The notes beneath the pieces are model-generated. The model was given only the letters and a program-made list of their open reading frames with translations, made no database searches and was not told the DNA's origin. This document shows, piece after piece, positions 23,110 through 35,652 of a stretch of 64,000 bases of DNA. The stretch comes from Cocos nucifera (taxonomy: Eukaryota > Streptophyta > Magnoliopsida > Arecales > Arecaceae), in the NCBI GenBank assembly GCA_006176705.1, contig QRFJ01005868.1, positions 62,001 through 126,000 on the forward strand, given 5' to 3'. A program made the translations under genes and the position numbers. Every line of letters starts with the position of its first letter. Position 1 is the stretch's first letter.

Positions 23110-25990
23110 TTCCCTTCTGGTTAGAAAAATTCGACTCCGACGAGGAATTAATGTAATCTTCTAAAATTCCTGGATCGATACGTCTAGTTCTTCCTCAAGA
23201 ATCCACGTAGCATCTAAATCTGGACGTCCTTGCCACTTGATCAAAAATCTTCAAAATCCTCCATCAGCAGAAGAAACAATTTCATCTGTAAGAATGTGTT
23301 CAATTTGATCTGATGAAGCCGGAGAAAATGATGGAAGAACCGAAACTGGCACTGGAGGAGGAATGTGATCCCTGCTGTCACCTGCATGCATAGTAGGAGG
23401 CTCGAATGTGCCTCGATAAGGTAGCAAATCCTCAACATTGAAAATTGGACTAAATTTTAAATCAGAAGGTAATTCTATATAATATACATTAGGCCCAAGT
23501 TTACGAAGGATGTGAAAAGGATCGGTGGCTCGAGCATGTAACTTTTTAAATAAATTTCGTGGATAACGTTCAGGATGAACACGAACCATAACATAATCAC
23601 CTTCGTTAAATTCCAATTTTCTACGATGAGTATTAGTAGCAAGTTTATATTTTTCTGTATTCATGGCAATCTTTTGCCTGATTTCAGTATGAATTTCATT
23701 AATGTGTTTAGTAAAAGAAGTCGCAGATTCAGAAGTACGATTATTCATAGATAAAGGAACAAGATCAATAGGTTGACGGAGATTAAAACCATAAACAATT
23801 TCAAAAGGGCTTTTACCAGTAGACCTATTTACTGAATTATTGTAAGCGAATTCTGCGATAGACAATGACAAATCCCATGTTCCTAGTTTATCTCAAACTA
23901 GACACCTAAGTAAATTACCAAGATTTCTATTTACAATCTCTGTTTGACCATTAGTTTGGGGATGAAAAGCTGAAGAAAATTTTAAAGTAGTTCCAAATAA
24001 TTTTCATAGGGTTTTCCAAAAATAACCGACAAACTTAACATCACGATCAGATACTATTAAAGTGGGTAATCCGTGAAGTTTAATAATTTTCTTAAAGAAT
24101 AACTTAGCAACAGAAGAAGCATCAGAAGTTTTATGATAAGGAATAAAGTGTGCCATCTTGAAAAATTTATCAACAACTACTAAAATTGAATCATGTTCTC
24201 TTGCGGTTCTAGGTAGACCAAGAATAAAATCCATACTAAAATTTTTCCATGGGGAATGAGGAATCGATAAAAGAATATATAATTAAGTGTTTTGTTTTCT
24301 AGCCTTGGCTAGCTGACACGTACGACACTGAGAGATAATTTGAGCTACGCCCTTTTAAGAGAGGGCCAGTAAAATCTATCCTTAATCATAGCTATAGTTT
24401 TATTATGTCCAAGATGACCTGCTAATCCTCCTGCATGAAGTTCCCAAATAGGAAAATCTCGTAAAGATGTTCGAGGTATACAAAGATGACAACCTTTAAA
24501 CAGATAACCATCTCTAATTATAAAATCAATATATTCTTGACGGTTTTTTTGACTAACCTCTTGATAAATATCAAAAAAATCAGGACAATGCTAGTAATCA
24601 TCTTTCACTCGCTTAAAATCAATTACCTCGGTATTCATGAATTGTAAGACAGTAATTACTCTACTCAATGCATCAGTGGTCCTATTCTCAAAACTAGCTT
24701 GATGTTTGAGAACAAAAGTATAATCCTCAAGAAACTCTACCCATTTAACATGCCTAGCACTAAGTTTCTTCTGGGATTGAATGTTTTTAAGGGACAGGTG
24801 ATCAGAATATAGAACAAACTCTTTAGGTAAAAGGTAATATCACCAATACCGAAGGGCTTAAACTACAGCGTAAAATTCTTTATCATATGTAAAGTATTTT
24901 TGCTTAGCTTCATTGAGTTTTTCACTAAAATAGGCTATAGGATGACCCTCTTGGCTAAGAACTCCTCCAATTCCTATACCTGATGCATCACAGGCTACTT
25001 TAAAAACTTTGAAAAAATCAGGATGTATCAGTACAGGTGTCTCAGTCATCCTAAGCTTTATTTCATTAAAAGCTCTAGCAATATTAGTTGTCCAATGAAA
25101 CTCATCTTTCTTCATGCAATTTGTAATAGGGGCCATGATGGTACTGAACTCTCTAATAAATCGTCTATAAAAAACAGCTAGACTGTGAAAACTACAAACC
25201 TCAGAAAGGAATTTTGGTTCAGACCATTCTCTAATTGCTTTCACTTTCTCAAGATCAGCTATGATACCTTGGAAGGATACGATATACCCTAAAAATAGTA
25301 CTTATCTTTGAAGGAATGAATACTTCTTAAGATTAATATATAATCTAGCGGATCTAAGAGTGACAAAAACTTTCCTAAGATGAGTTAGATATTCTTCTCT
25401 AGACCTACCGTAGACTAGAATATCATCAAAATAAACAACTAAGAATCTATCAATGAAGGGTCTCAATAACTCCGTCATAAATCTCATAAATGTACTAGGA
25501 GCATTGGATAACCCAAATGGCATAACTAACCATTCATAAAGTCCATCTTGAGTTTTAAAAGCAGTTTTTCATTCATCTCCAAGTCGAATTCTGATTTGAT
25601 GATATCTACTACGTAAATCGAATTTAGAATAAATTACAGAGCTAGCTAACTGATCAAGCATATCTTCAAGCCTAGGAATGGGAAATCTATACTTGACCGT
25701 AATCCTATTGATGGCTTTGTTATCTATACACATCCTCCATGTACCATCTTTCTTTGGTGTTAAAAGGACTGGTACGGCACATGGACTAAGACTAGGATGA
25801 ATATGACCTTTCTGTATTAAACCATCTATTTATCTTCTCATTTTCTTATGTTCCTTAGGATTCAATCTATAATGTGGAAGATTAGGTAATTGAGATCCTG
25901 GAACTAAATCAATAGCATGCTGAATATCTCGTAAAGGAGGAAGGCCATCTGGCATTTCTTCGGGAGTCACATACTTAAATTCTTCTAATA
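23110..25990 (-). pseudogene. pol: Chromovirus E pol: RT, RNase H, integrase, chromodomain, decayed
   Basis: Reading the minus strand: reverse transcriptase (KKDGTWRMC region near 25750, MPFGLSNAPSTF and the catalytic YFDDILVY within 25302-25523); RNase H (24858-25244, with FKVACDASGIGIGGVLSQEG and YDKEFYAVV); integrase zinc-binding region near 24300-24450; integrase core (24004-24234, MDFILGLPRT, VVVDKFFKMAHF, IVSDRDVKF) and C-terminal part (23251-23871, EFAYNNSVNRSTGKSPFEIVY, FNVEDLLPYRG). A TGA at 23251-23253 separates the integrase from a chromodomain (FLIKWQ, DATWILEEEL), which in this class targets integration to marked chromatin. A TAA at 25830-25832 lies before the RT. Further stops and shifts exist, so it cannot work alone. 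Confidence 0.9.
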
Positions 25991-25991
25991 A

Positions 25992-27536
25992 CTATTCAAT
26001 CTCAGGAGGTGGGTTATCTTGGATGTCTGAGGTTAATCTAATTTCATCTTTAGGAATGACTGCTAACATAATCTTAGACTTTGAACTTTCTTCTTTAAAT
26101 TTCTTATGAGATAAAATATGACGGTTCTTATGTTTAGGAGTTTGAGATGCATTCTTGTCTTTTCTAGAAGGTTGGGACTCACTAGGTTTGGCAGGATTTA
26201 ACCTAATTTTTTTATCTTTATATGTAAACACATAGGTATTCTTTCTACCAAAGTTATGGGCATCTACATCATAGATCAATGGTCGACCTAATAAAATACT
26301 AGCAACCTCCATTGATAAAACATCACACATAATCTTAGCAAAATAAGCTCCCATTTTAATTGGTACTAGACAACATTCATTAATAGGAAGAGATGTTTTG
26401 TCCACCCAGGCAACCCTATAAGGATGAGGATGAGGTTGAGGTTTCAGTTTTAATCGATTAATGACAGACTTAGATACTACATTCATAGAACTACCACCAT
26501 CAATGACAAGTTTACATACCTTATCCCCATATTGTGCGTATGTGTGAAAAATACTAGTACGTTTCCAAGCTTTAGAATTTGCAGGGGTGGTGACCATACA
26601 ACGCATGACATTAACCTGACCTCCTAACTCTTCATATTCTTCTTCATACTCTTCTTCAGAATTAGCTGGTTCTAGGGGATTAAAATCTTCTAGTGTTTTT
26701 TCAGCTAGAATTGTTTCCTCATATTCTGATTCTATTGTCAAGGTACGATGTGGACATCTAGCAGCTATGTGACCCTTTGCATGGCAATAATGACACTATG
26801 TTTGACGAACTAGCTGATTGAGAAATCTTTGGCACAGGTTCTCTGGTCCTAGTTTCCGTGGGAATTGATCCTAAACTAGAAGGGGTTACTTATGACATAT
26901 TCCTTGTACGGCTAACAGGGATAGACCTGGACTGTCCAAATTCAGTAGCAAAATTAGCTCCTCTCCTTTGACTTGAAGTTCTATGAAATTTCTCTATTTC
27001 TAGGGTTTTGTGATAGGCCTCTCTTATAGAATCGAGTGAATATAAGGAGACTTCTCCTTTTAAATCATTCCGTAAACAACTAATGAACTTAGAAACTAAT
27101 TTTCATGAATCCATATATCACATCTCAACTATAGGTCCTCAAAACGAGTCATGTAGTCAGTTATGCTAGTATTTTTTTGTTTAAGAGTGTACCATTGATC
27201 TAATAATTAACCTTTATAATAAATAGAAATATATTTCTCACGCAGTTTGAATTTCATTTCTTGCCAAAGCATTATAGGAGGATGTCCTATCCGTTCTAAA
27301 TCCCTTTCAACAGTTTGCCAATATCGTTTGGCAGATCCTATTAATTTCATTTTTGTGAAACGGATGCGAGAGGCATCCGACATGTGATACCACTCAAAAT
27401 AAGACTCTAGATCTAATAATCAGTCATGGAAGGCTTCAGGATCCAATCTACCATCATAAGAAGCAACTTCTACTTTAACCCCTTTTAATGGTTCTTCTAA
27501 ATCTTCATGTCTATTTGGAAGAGGCCTCTTTCTTTC
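25992..27536 (-). pseudogene. gag: Chromovirus E gag and protease
   Basis: The upstream part (27530 down to about 26760) reads as gag in broken frames: GVKVEVASYDGRLDPEAF, then SYFEWYHMSDASRIRF, then the zinc knuckle. The knuckle sits near 26760-26800, where E2 has CYYCHAKDHIAARC. The 250-codon frame 25992-26741 carries the aspartic protease. Its active-site motif reads VIDGGSSMNV where the E2 copy keeps VIDSGSSMNV, so E's protease has lost a residue next to the catalytic Asp. Homology to E2 stops near 27525; the bases up to 27616 are a different leader or gag segment. Confidence 0.8.
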
Positions 27537-27639
27537 GCCGCTTCTTCATGTAATAGAAATGTCATAAGAAGCTCGATGTGCCAAGGCTTCGGATTATTTT
27601 TTCTTCAAGTCTGTCTTGAAGACTTGGGAGAAGAAAGAC

Positions 27640-28850
27640 GGCAATTACTTGTTCTTGAGATCTGAATTTTTAATTCCATATCTTAGCAGAGAGTGTCAAT
27701 GGTATCTCTGGGAGATCGAGAGCATGTCTCAGGAAGAGCCAAGAGGTCTCTGGGAGCACCAGGAGGTCTCTAGCAGTCAGGAGTATCATGGATCAAGTTT
27801 CTTTTACAGGAGCATCAGGAAGAGTCGCGGTTCAGGTGGAGGATGGTTCTCCGGGCGCAACTGAAGCGATGGCTGGTGTAGGGCTAAAAGTGCAGGACAA
27901 GAGTCTATTGTTGTTGTGTTCGCTATCCGGGAGCTTCGATCCTTTGGTAACAACTTTGCTGTATGGTAAGGAGACACTGGTGTATGAGAAGATCGTATCA
28001 GTGCTCAGATCCAATATGGATGACGAAGTGGGAGGTCTTCCAAGAGAGTCTTGTGGTTTCAGAGAAACACAGGAAAGAAAAGAAGAAGGGCGAACAGAGG
28101 GGCAGCAAGGGGTCTAAGAGATGCTTCAAGTGCAGAGACGCAGGGCACTTTAAGCGGGAGTGTCTGCTTTGGAAGAAGTGCAAGGGAGAAAGCTCGGATT
28201 GCATCAGTACAGTTGCTGAAAGTAAAAATTCGGATGAGCTCTTGATGGTCTCGGAGGAGCCTACAGGGTGCGGTGTATCTGAGATAGTTTCGAACAGATC
28301 TGCGGAGTGCAGAGGGTCTGAAGGGTCAGCGATAGTATTCAAGGTACAGCGGCAGGCCCAGCAGTGCAGCGTTGAGTGGTTGGCCTCGGGGGACTTGGAG
28401 ACAGAGTCGGTTTCTACGGCATCAGGGGGACTTCAGTTCCAGATGGAGCACCGGGCAGAGGTGGCTTCACTAGTGGAGGAAGCTATGACACGGGTTCAGA
28501 GTAGGGGGTGTAGAGGAAGGACCTATATCCCAGCACTCTGGGGCTGTACAGATCCGGGTGAAGAGGATTATGCAGGTAGATAGGCGTGGCTCTAAGGGGA
28601 CAGTGTCAGGTGGAGCATCAGGATATGCAGTGAGTGCTGGTAAAGGAACGTTGCATGATCTCCAGAAAAGTTCAGGACAAGTGATGCAGTTGCCAAGCAG
28701 AAGGATACCTACAACTCTAAAGGTGGTGCAGAGAAACAAGCCAAGAACTTTAGTGATGGAGGCGGTCATCCCGAAGGCTTCAAAGGAAGCTCAGCAGTTG
28801 AAGAAGAATGGCAGTGGCAAGGTGAGCACGAGGGGCTATCAGGATATGTA
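27640..28850 (+). pseudogene. gag: C2 copia-type gag with zinc knuckle
   Basis: Frames at 27788-28117 and 27963-28583 together give a copia gag: SLLLLCSLSGSFDPLVTTLL, then YGKETLVYEKIVSVLRSN, then in the second frame the CCHC knuckle CFKCRDAGHFKREC (C-x2-C-x4-H-x4-C). A frameshift lies between them near 28040-28100. After the knuckle the frame continues through low-similarity sequence to about 28583, and another frame to 28851. No protease motif is visible, so pol has been deleted. Confidence 0.75.
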
Positions 28851-29285
28851 GGGACAGCGGGATCGTGCAGGAGGATGTTGCCAGGTGTGCCAAGGCTTGG
28901 GCGCACCAAGATGGAGATTGTAGGTGGTGTGGTGCTCCCAAGCCTTGGGAGGCCACGGGCGGAGCTAGGGTGAGGGCTGCGGAGAGGCTAGGGCAGATGT
29001 GGTCCTAGGGCTAGGACAGGAGTTATCCTAGAGTGGAGGCGGCATGTAACTCTCCACGGACTTGAGGTTCGGATATTGAGGGCCTCAAGGAGCTTGGTTG
29101 GTGCTTCGGAGATCTGAGATTCAAGATGGAGCAAGAAACTAAAGCTGAGGAATCAAGACTGCAGAAAGAAGATTTTCTGCAGGTTAGCCGGCTCAATCCA
29201 AAACTGGGTCGGCTAAGTCTCAGAGCACATGTAAAACAGAAAGATTGAGTTTCGGAACTACAGGCACGGCATAGAATTGGGCCGG

Positions 29286-29375
29286 CTCAGTTTCAGACTG
29301 AGCCGACCCAGTGAAACTTAGCCGGCTCAGTGCTGAGACTGAGCCGGCTCAGTGCTGAGACTGTGCCGGCTCAGT
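29286..29375. repeat. Tandem GCCGGCTCAGT repeats in the C2 LTR
   Basis: At least five copies of a CCGGCTCAGT-like word, several extended as GCTGAGACTGAGCCGGCTCA, upstream of the LTR TATA box. They could be promoter elements. Confidence 0.7.
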
Positions 29376-29595
29376 GCGCAGGCAGAGTTACGCGAGGGTC
29401 TGTTTTGGGCTAGAATCTGGGTTGATCCTAGGGGTTTTAAGGCCTGGTTTGAGAGGTTTTAAGGGGACTAATTCATGTATGGATCGGGTCTAGATCTAGA
29501 GGATGAGAGCATGGAAGACATGGGTGTACATGAGCTCGGTGAGTGCTTTCATGTATTGGGTTAGTTGGAAAGTTTTTTAGTCAGGCCTAATGGCT

Positions 29596-29611
29596 ATGTA
29601 TAAATACATAG
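29596..29611 (+). promoter_or_regulatory. TATA box of the C2 LTR
   Basis: TGTATAAATACATAGG, followed by a pyrimidine-rich tract (TTCTCCCTCAACTCTCTTC) typical of plant LTR transcript leaders. Confidence 0.6.
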
Positions 29612-29857
29612 GTTGTATTAGGGTTTCATTATACTGTGGAATACAGACCTTTTCTCCCTCAACTCTCTTCTTCTCTTCTCTCTAGAGTTGCTGCCCTTGG
29701 ATTCTTGAAGAAGCCCTAGAGAAGGGGGCGTCTTCCTCAAGTCCAAGGAGGGAGGCACCCCATCACGGATCCAGATGGAGGATCGGTGGTTTGCTGCCCA
29801 TAGAGAACGTCACAGGATCCTTCAGGTCCGTGCTAAAGATCAGGGGCTTCCGCAATA

Positions 29858-29869
29858 TGGTATCGGAGC
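29858..29869 (+). other. Primer-binding site of C2
   Basis: TGGTATCGGAGC, eleven of twelve positions matching the iMet-type TGGTATCAGAGC, placed three bases after the LTR end. Confidence 0.75.
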
Positions 29870-30020
29870 TTATGATGTTAAGGATGATTGGCGTTCGAGC
29901 GATATCATGGAACATCAATTGGTATCAGGGAGAAGTGATGCTAGTTGGTGCGCTTACATCATCTAATTATTAAAAAAGGTTAATTACTTCCAAGGCTTGG
30001 GATTATTTCTTCTTCAAGTC

Positions 30021-30724
30021 AATGATTGAAACGTCATAATAATCTTCTAAATCATCATAAGAAGCTCCTTCATGTAATAGAAACGTCTGATACCATCTTT
30101 CCTCAACCACCCGATTCTTCCTCCTTCATATCTTCTCGTTTGTCGTCATCATCTCCACCACTAGCTGCCGTCGGACCCTCCTTCCCAGTCGTCGCCGACA
30201 GCTCTCATCGTCGTCGGCTTTGTTCTTCCTCCGATTGAGATTTCTTCCCCTTTCTTGTCGCCTGCGCCACCTTCGCTGTCGACGCCGTCTCCGCCCCTTT
30301 CCATCGTCGGCCGCTCGTTTGCCGTCTTTCGTCGTCCCGCCGCCCATCTTCCCCAACTGCCGCTCACTAGATCCACCTGAGGCCGTCGAGGAAACAAAAA
30401 AAAAAGTTTGTCTCCTCTTCAACCTGCACGCACCACGAGGTGAAAAGTACAATTCATCCATTAATTTTGAATTTTATTTTAAATTTTTAGGTAATTTAAA
30501 TTGCTTAGGCCCTTAACTTTGATCCTTTATCATATTTTTTCCTACATAATTGCTATTTCTTGCATCAAATACCCATATAATTTATCCTTGCCCGCACTAG
30601 AAACATAAACATTAAGTTGAATTCTATAATTTTTATTGTTAGCATCATAATTAAAAAATTTAAATTTTTTTCTTATCATGACAATTGGTAATTTAAAAAA
30701 GCATAAACTGCAATGGAAAAATAA
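30021..30724. other. Junction region: piece of E leader plus sequence upstream of E2 gag
   Basis: Bases 30021-30106 read, on the minus strand, like part of the E leader or gag start and end at ACCATCTTTCCTCAA (30092-30106), a word repeated at 44569-44583. Bases 30107-30440 are GC-rich, CCGCCG/TCGTCG-biased, and may be the E2 leader. Bases 30441-30724 are AT-rich. No E2 5' LTR is present. Confidence 0.45.
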
Positions 30725-32933
30725 TTAAAAACTATTAAAAGTACCCAAACAGCCTTTCAAGAAACTTTAAATCAGATCCGCCAATCCTTAAATCAACTTC
30801 ACACTGAGACAAGTGAGCTTCGTGCTATCCAAGTAAACAGTCGCATAGATATGGCAAATCTGATAGGTCAACAAATAGAATGCCAATTATTCTTAAGAGA
30901 GTCAAGAATAGACAAACAACCTGTAGAAGATGATTCTCTTAGTATTCAACCTATTCATCGATCTCCTTCACGAAATCTTCAAACTACTGGAGGCCAGAGT
31001 CACTTCATGCACACCAGTCAAGCACCCCCAATCTATACAACAGTCCCTCCGATTACCCACCACTCTATAAATAATTTTGAGGGTTCTCACTATCCAAGGA
31101 TAGATGAATACGATAGAGAAGGCTATGAAGGAGAAGTAGAGCCGCCACATTACACATTTAAAAAATCCTAGGCAGCCTACTAGGTTTACACAAAACCCTG
31201 AAAATTTTAGACCCCAAGGACATCAATTTAGAGCATATCCAAATAGACATGAAAATTTAGAAGAACCACTAAAAGGGATTAAAGTAGAAGTTGCTTCTTA
31301 TGATGGTAGATTGGATCCAGAAGCCTTTCATGACTGGTTACTAGATTGAGAGTCCTATTTTGAGTGGTATCACATGTCGGATGCCTCTCGCATCCGCTTC
31401 ACAAAAATGAAACTAATAGGATCTGCCAAACGATATTGGCAAACTATTGTAAGGGATTTAGAACGGATAGGACATCCTCCTATAATGCTTTGAAAAGAAA
31501 TGAAATTCAAACTACGTGAGAAATATATCCCTATTTATTATAAAAGTCAATTATTAGATCAATGGTACACTCTTAAACAAGTAAATACTAGCATAACTGA
31601 CTACATGACTCGTTTTGAGGATCTACAGTTAAGATGTGATATATCTGAGGATTCATGGAAATTACTTTCTAAGTTCATTAGCGATTTACGGAATGATTTA
31701 AAAAGAAAAGTCTCTTTATATTCACCCGATTCTATAAGAGAGGCCCATCACAAAGTCCTAGAAATAGAAAAATTTCATAGAACTTCAAGTCAAAGGAGAG
31801 GAGCTAATTTTGCTACTGAATCTGGACAGTTCAGGTCTATCCCTGTTAGCCGTACAAGGAATATGTCACAAGTAGCCCATTCCCGTTTAGGACCAATTCC
31901 CACAGAAACTAGGATCCGAGAACCCGTGCCAAAGATTTTTCAATCAGCTAGTTCGTTAAACATAGAGTGTTATTATTGCCATGCAAAGGATCACATAGCT
32001 GCTAGATGTCCCCGTCGTACCTTGACAATAGAACCAGAATATGAGAAAACAATTCCAACTGAAAATACACTAGAAGATTTTAATCCCCTAGAACCAGCTA
32101 ATTCTGAAGAAAAGTACGAAGAAGAATATGAAGAGTTAGGAGATCAGGTTAATGTCATGCGCTGTATAGTTACCACCCCTGCAGATTCTGAAGCTTGGAA
32201 ATGTACTAGTATTTCTCACACATACGCACAATGTGGGGATAAGGTATGTAAACTTGTCATTGATAGTGGTAGTTCTATGAATGTAGTATCTAAATCTGTC
32301 GTTAATCAATTAAAACTGAAATCTCAATCTCATCCTCATCCTTATAGGGTTGCCTGGGTGGACAAAACATCTCTCCTTATTAATGAATGTTGTCTAGTAT
32401 CAATTAAAATGAAAGCTTATTTTGTTGAGATTATGTGTGATGTTTTACCAATGGAGGTTGCTAGTATTTTATTAGATCGACCATGGATCTATAATGTAGA
32501 TGTCCATAACTTCGGTAGAGAGAATACCTATGTGTTTACATATAAAGATAAGAAAATTAGGTTAAATTCTACCAAACCTAGTGAGTCCCAATCTTCTAGA
32601 AAAGACAAGAATGCATCTCAACCTCCTAAATATAAGAACTGTCATATTTTAACTCATAAGAAATTTAAAGAAGAAAGTTCAGAGTCTGGGATTATGTTAG
32701 CAGTCATTCCTAAAGGTAAAATTAGATTAACCTCAGACATCCAAGATAACTCACCTCCTGAGATTCAACAGTTATTAGAAGAATTTAAGGATGTGACTCC
32801 CGAAGAAATACCAGATGGCTTTCCTCCTTTACGAGATATTCAGCATGCTATTGATTTAGTTCTAGGATCTCAATTACCTAATCTTCCACATTATAGGTTG
32901 AATCCTAAGAAACGTGAGGAAATGAGAAGATAA
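30725..32933 (+). pseudogene. gag: Chromovirus E2 gag and protease, 5'-truncated element
   Basis: The gag leader frame (30851-31171) contains FEGSHYPRIDEYDREGYEGE, shifts near 31165, and continues with KGIKVEVASYDGRLDPEAFH. TGA codons fall at 31346-31348 and near 31491. The 477-codon frame 31500-32933 holds the rest of gag (YMTRFEDLQLRCD), the zinc knuckle CYYCHAKDHIAARC, and an aspartic protease with an intact VIDSGSSMNV. The frame ends in TAA (32931-32933) at the position where E also has TAA. E2 runs opposite to E and is the better preserved gag-protease copy. Its 5' LTR is missing. Confidence 0.85.
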
Positions 32934-35640
32934 GTAAATGATTTAATACAGAAAGGTCATATTCGTCCTAGTCTTAATCCATGTGCCGTACCAGCCCATT
33001 TGACACCAAAGAAAGATGGTACATGGAGAATGTGTATAGATAGCAGAGCCATCAATAGGATTATTGTCAAAGTATAGGTTTTCCATTCCTAGGCTTGAAG
33101 ATATGCTTGATCAGTTAGCTGGCTCTGTAATTTATTCTAAATTCGATTTACGTAATGGATATCATCAAATCAGAATTCGATCTGGAGATGAATGGAAAAC
33201 TGCTTTTAAAATCCAAGATGGACTTTATGAATGGTTAGTCATGCCATTTGGATTATCCAATGCTCCTAGTACACTTATGAGATTTATGATTGAGTTATTG
33301 AGATCCTTCATTGTAGATTCTTAGTTGTTTATTTTGATGATATTCTAGTCTACAGTAGGTCTAGAGAAGAACATCTAAGTCATCTTAGGAAAGTTTTTAT
33401 CACTCTTAGATCCGCTAGATTATATATTAATTTTAAGAAGTGTTCATTCCTTCAAAGACAAGTACTGTTTTTAGGGTATGTCGTATCCTCCCAAGGTATC
33501 ATGGCTGATCTTGAGAAAGTGAAAGCAATTAGAGAATGGCCTGAACGAAAATCTCTTTCTGAGGTTTGTAGTTTTCACGGTCTAGCTTCTTTTTATGGAC
33601 GATTTATTAGAGAGTTCAGTACCATCATGGACCCTATTACAAATTGCATGAAGAAAGATGAGTTTCATTGGACAACTAATGTTGCTAGAGCTTTTAATGA
33701 AATAAAGCTTAGGATGACTGAGACACCTGTACTGATACATTCTGACTTTTCCAAAGTTTTTGAAGTAGCCTGTGATGCATCAGGTATAGGAATTGAAGGA
33801 GTTCTTAGCCAGGAGGGTCATCCTATAGCCTATTTTAGTGAAAAACTCAGTGAAGCTAAGCAAAAATACTCTACGTATGACAAAATATTTTACGTTGTAG
33901 TTCAAGCCCTTTGGTATTGGCGATATTACCTTTTACCTAAAGAGTTTGTTCTATATTCTGATTACCTGTCCCTTAGATACATCAATCCCAGAAGAAACTT
34001 AGTGCCAGGCATGTTAAATGGGTAGAGTTTCTTAAGGATTATACTTTTATTCTCAAACATCAAGCTGGTGTTGAGAATAGGGCCGCTAATGCATTAAGTA
34101 GAGTAATTATTATCTTACAATCCATGAATACCGAGATAATTAGTTTTGAGCGAGTGAAAGATGATTACCAGCATTGTCTTAATTTTTCTGATATTTATCT
34201 AGAGGTTAGTCAAGAAAACCGTCAAGAATATATTGATTTTATAATTAGAGATGGTTATCTATTTAAAGGATGTCATCTTTGTATACCTCGAACATCTTTA
34301 TGAGATTTTCTTGTTTGGGAACTTCATGCAGGAGGATTAGCAGGTCATTTTGGACATAATAAAACTGTAGCTATGTTTGAGAATAGATTTTACTGGCCCT
34401 TCCTTAGAAAGGACGTAGCTCGAATTATCTCTCAGTGTCGTACATGTCAGCTAGCCAAGGCTAGAAAATAAAACACTGAATTATATACTCCTTTATCGAT
34501 TCCTTATTTCCAATGGAAAGATCTTAGAGGATTTTATTCTTGGTCTACCTAGAACCGCAAGGGGACATGATTCAATTTTAGTAGTTATTGATAGATTTTC
34601 CAAGATGGCACATTTTATTCCTTATCATAAGACTTCTGATGCTTCTTCTGTTGCTAGGTTATTCTTTAGGAAAATTGTTAAACTTCACGGATTACCTACT
34701 TCAATAGTATTTGATCATGATGTTAAGTTTGTCAGTTATTTTTGAAAAATCCTATGAAAATTATTTGGAATTATTTTAAAATTTTCTTCAACTTTTCATC
34801 CCCAAACTAAAGGTCAAACAGAGGTTGTAAATAGAAGTCTCGGTAATTTACTTAGGTGTCTAGTTGGAGATAAACTAGGAACATGGGATTTGTTATTGCC
34901 TATTACAGAATTTGCTCACAATAATTCAGTAAATAGGTCTACCGGTAAAAGCCCTTTTGAAATTGTTTATGATTTTAATCCCCGTCAACCTATTGATTTT
35001 GTTTCTTTACCTATGAATAACCGTACTTCTGAGTCTGCGACTTCTTTTGCTAAACACATTAATGAAATTTATATTGAAATCAGGCAAAAGATTGCCATGA
35101 ATATAGAAAAATATAAACTTGCTGCTGATGCTCATCGTAGAAAATTGAAATTTAACGAAGGTGATTATGTTATGGTTCATGTTCGTCTTGAATGTTATCC
35201 ACGAAATTAATTTAAAAAGTTACATGCTCGAGCCATCGGTCCTTTTCACATCCTTCGTAAACTTGGGCCTAATGCATATTATATAGAATTACCTTCTAAT
35301 TTAAAATTTAGTCTAATTTTCAATGTTGAGGATTTGCTACCTTATCGAGGCATATTCGAGCCTTCTACTATGCATGCAGGTGATAGCAGGGATCACATTC
35401 CTCCTCCAGTGCCAGTTCCGGTTCTTCCATCGTTTTCTCCGGCTTCATCAGATCAAATTGAACACATTCTTACAGATGAAATTGTTTCTTTTGCTGATGG
35501 AGGATTTTGAAGATTTTTGATCAAGTGGCAAGAACATCCAGATTTAGATGCTACATGGATTCTTGAGGAAGAACTACGACGTATCGATCCAGGAATTTTA
35601 AAAGATTACATTAATTCCTCGTCGAAGTCGACTTTTTCCA
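32934..35640 (+). pseudogene. pol: Chromovirus E2 pol: RT, RNase H, integrase, chromodomain, decayed
   Basis: RT: HLTPKKDGTWRMCIDSRAIN, then KFDLRNGYHQIRI, MPFGLSNAPSTLM, then a one-base deletion near 33312 that throws the YFDDILVY motif out of frame. RNase H: 33501-34025 with EVACDASGIG. Integrase: zinc-binding region GHNKTVAMFENRFYWP and CRTCQLAKARK (34330-34470), core with VVIDRFSKMAHFIPYHKT, then EFAHNNSVNRSTGKSPFEIVY (34890-35210). A TGA at 35508-35510 precedes the chromodomain (FLIKWQEHPDLDATWILEEE, 35511-35640), the same lesion as in E. The polypurine tract CCAAGAGGGAA is at 35642-35652. Confidence 0.9.
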
Positions 35641-35652
35641 ACCAAGAGGGAA

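Larger units (their letters stand above)
28919..29854 (+). mobile_element. Single LTR of C2 (936 bp)
   Basis: It starts TGTAGGTGGTGTGG, preceded by the purine-rich AAGATGGAGAT expected of a copia polypurine tract. It ends CTTCCGCA, followed after three bases by the primer-binding site. A clear promoter lies inside: TGTATAAATACATAGG at about 29596-29611, followed by a pyrimidine-rich leader. Repeated GCCGGCTCAGT words occur at about 29280-29375. Confidence 0.75.
27617..29990 (+). mobile_element. Copia-like fragment C2, circularly permuted with a single LTR
   Basis: Order along the plus strand: gag body with zinc knuckle, polypurine-like tract, one LTR (28919-29854), primer-binding site, then a short leader. 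Gag lies left of the LTR and the leader lies right of it, the order expected from a one-LTR circle opened inside the gag start. The 30-base word CAAGGCTT(C/G)GGATTATTT, running on to CTTCAAGTC, occurs at both borders (27586-27615 and 29991-30020). No protease, integrase or RT remains. Confidence 0.65.

Noticed and set aside
27998..28342. 114-codon minus-strand frame
   Set aside because: Antisense shadow of the C2 gag and zinc knuckle.
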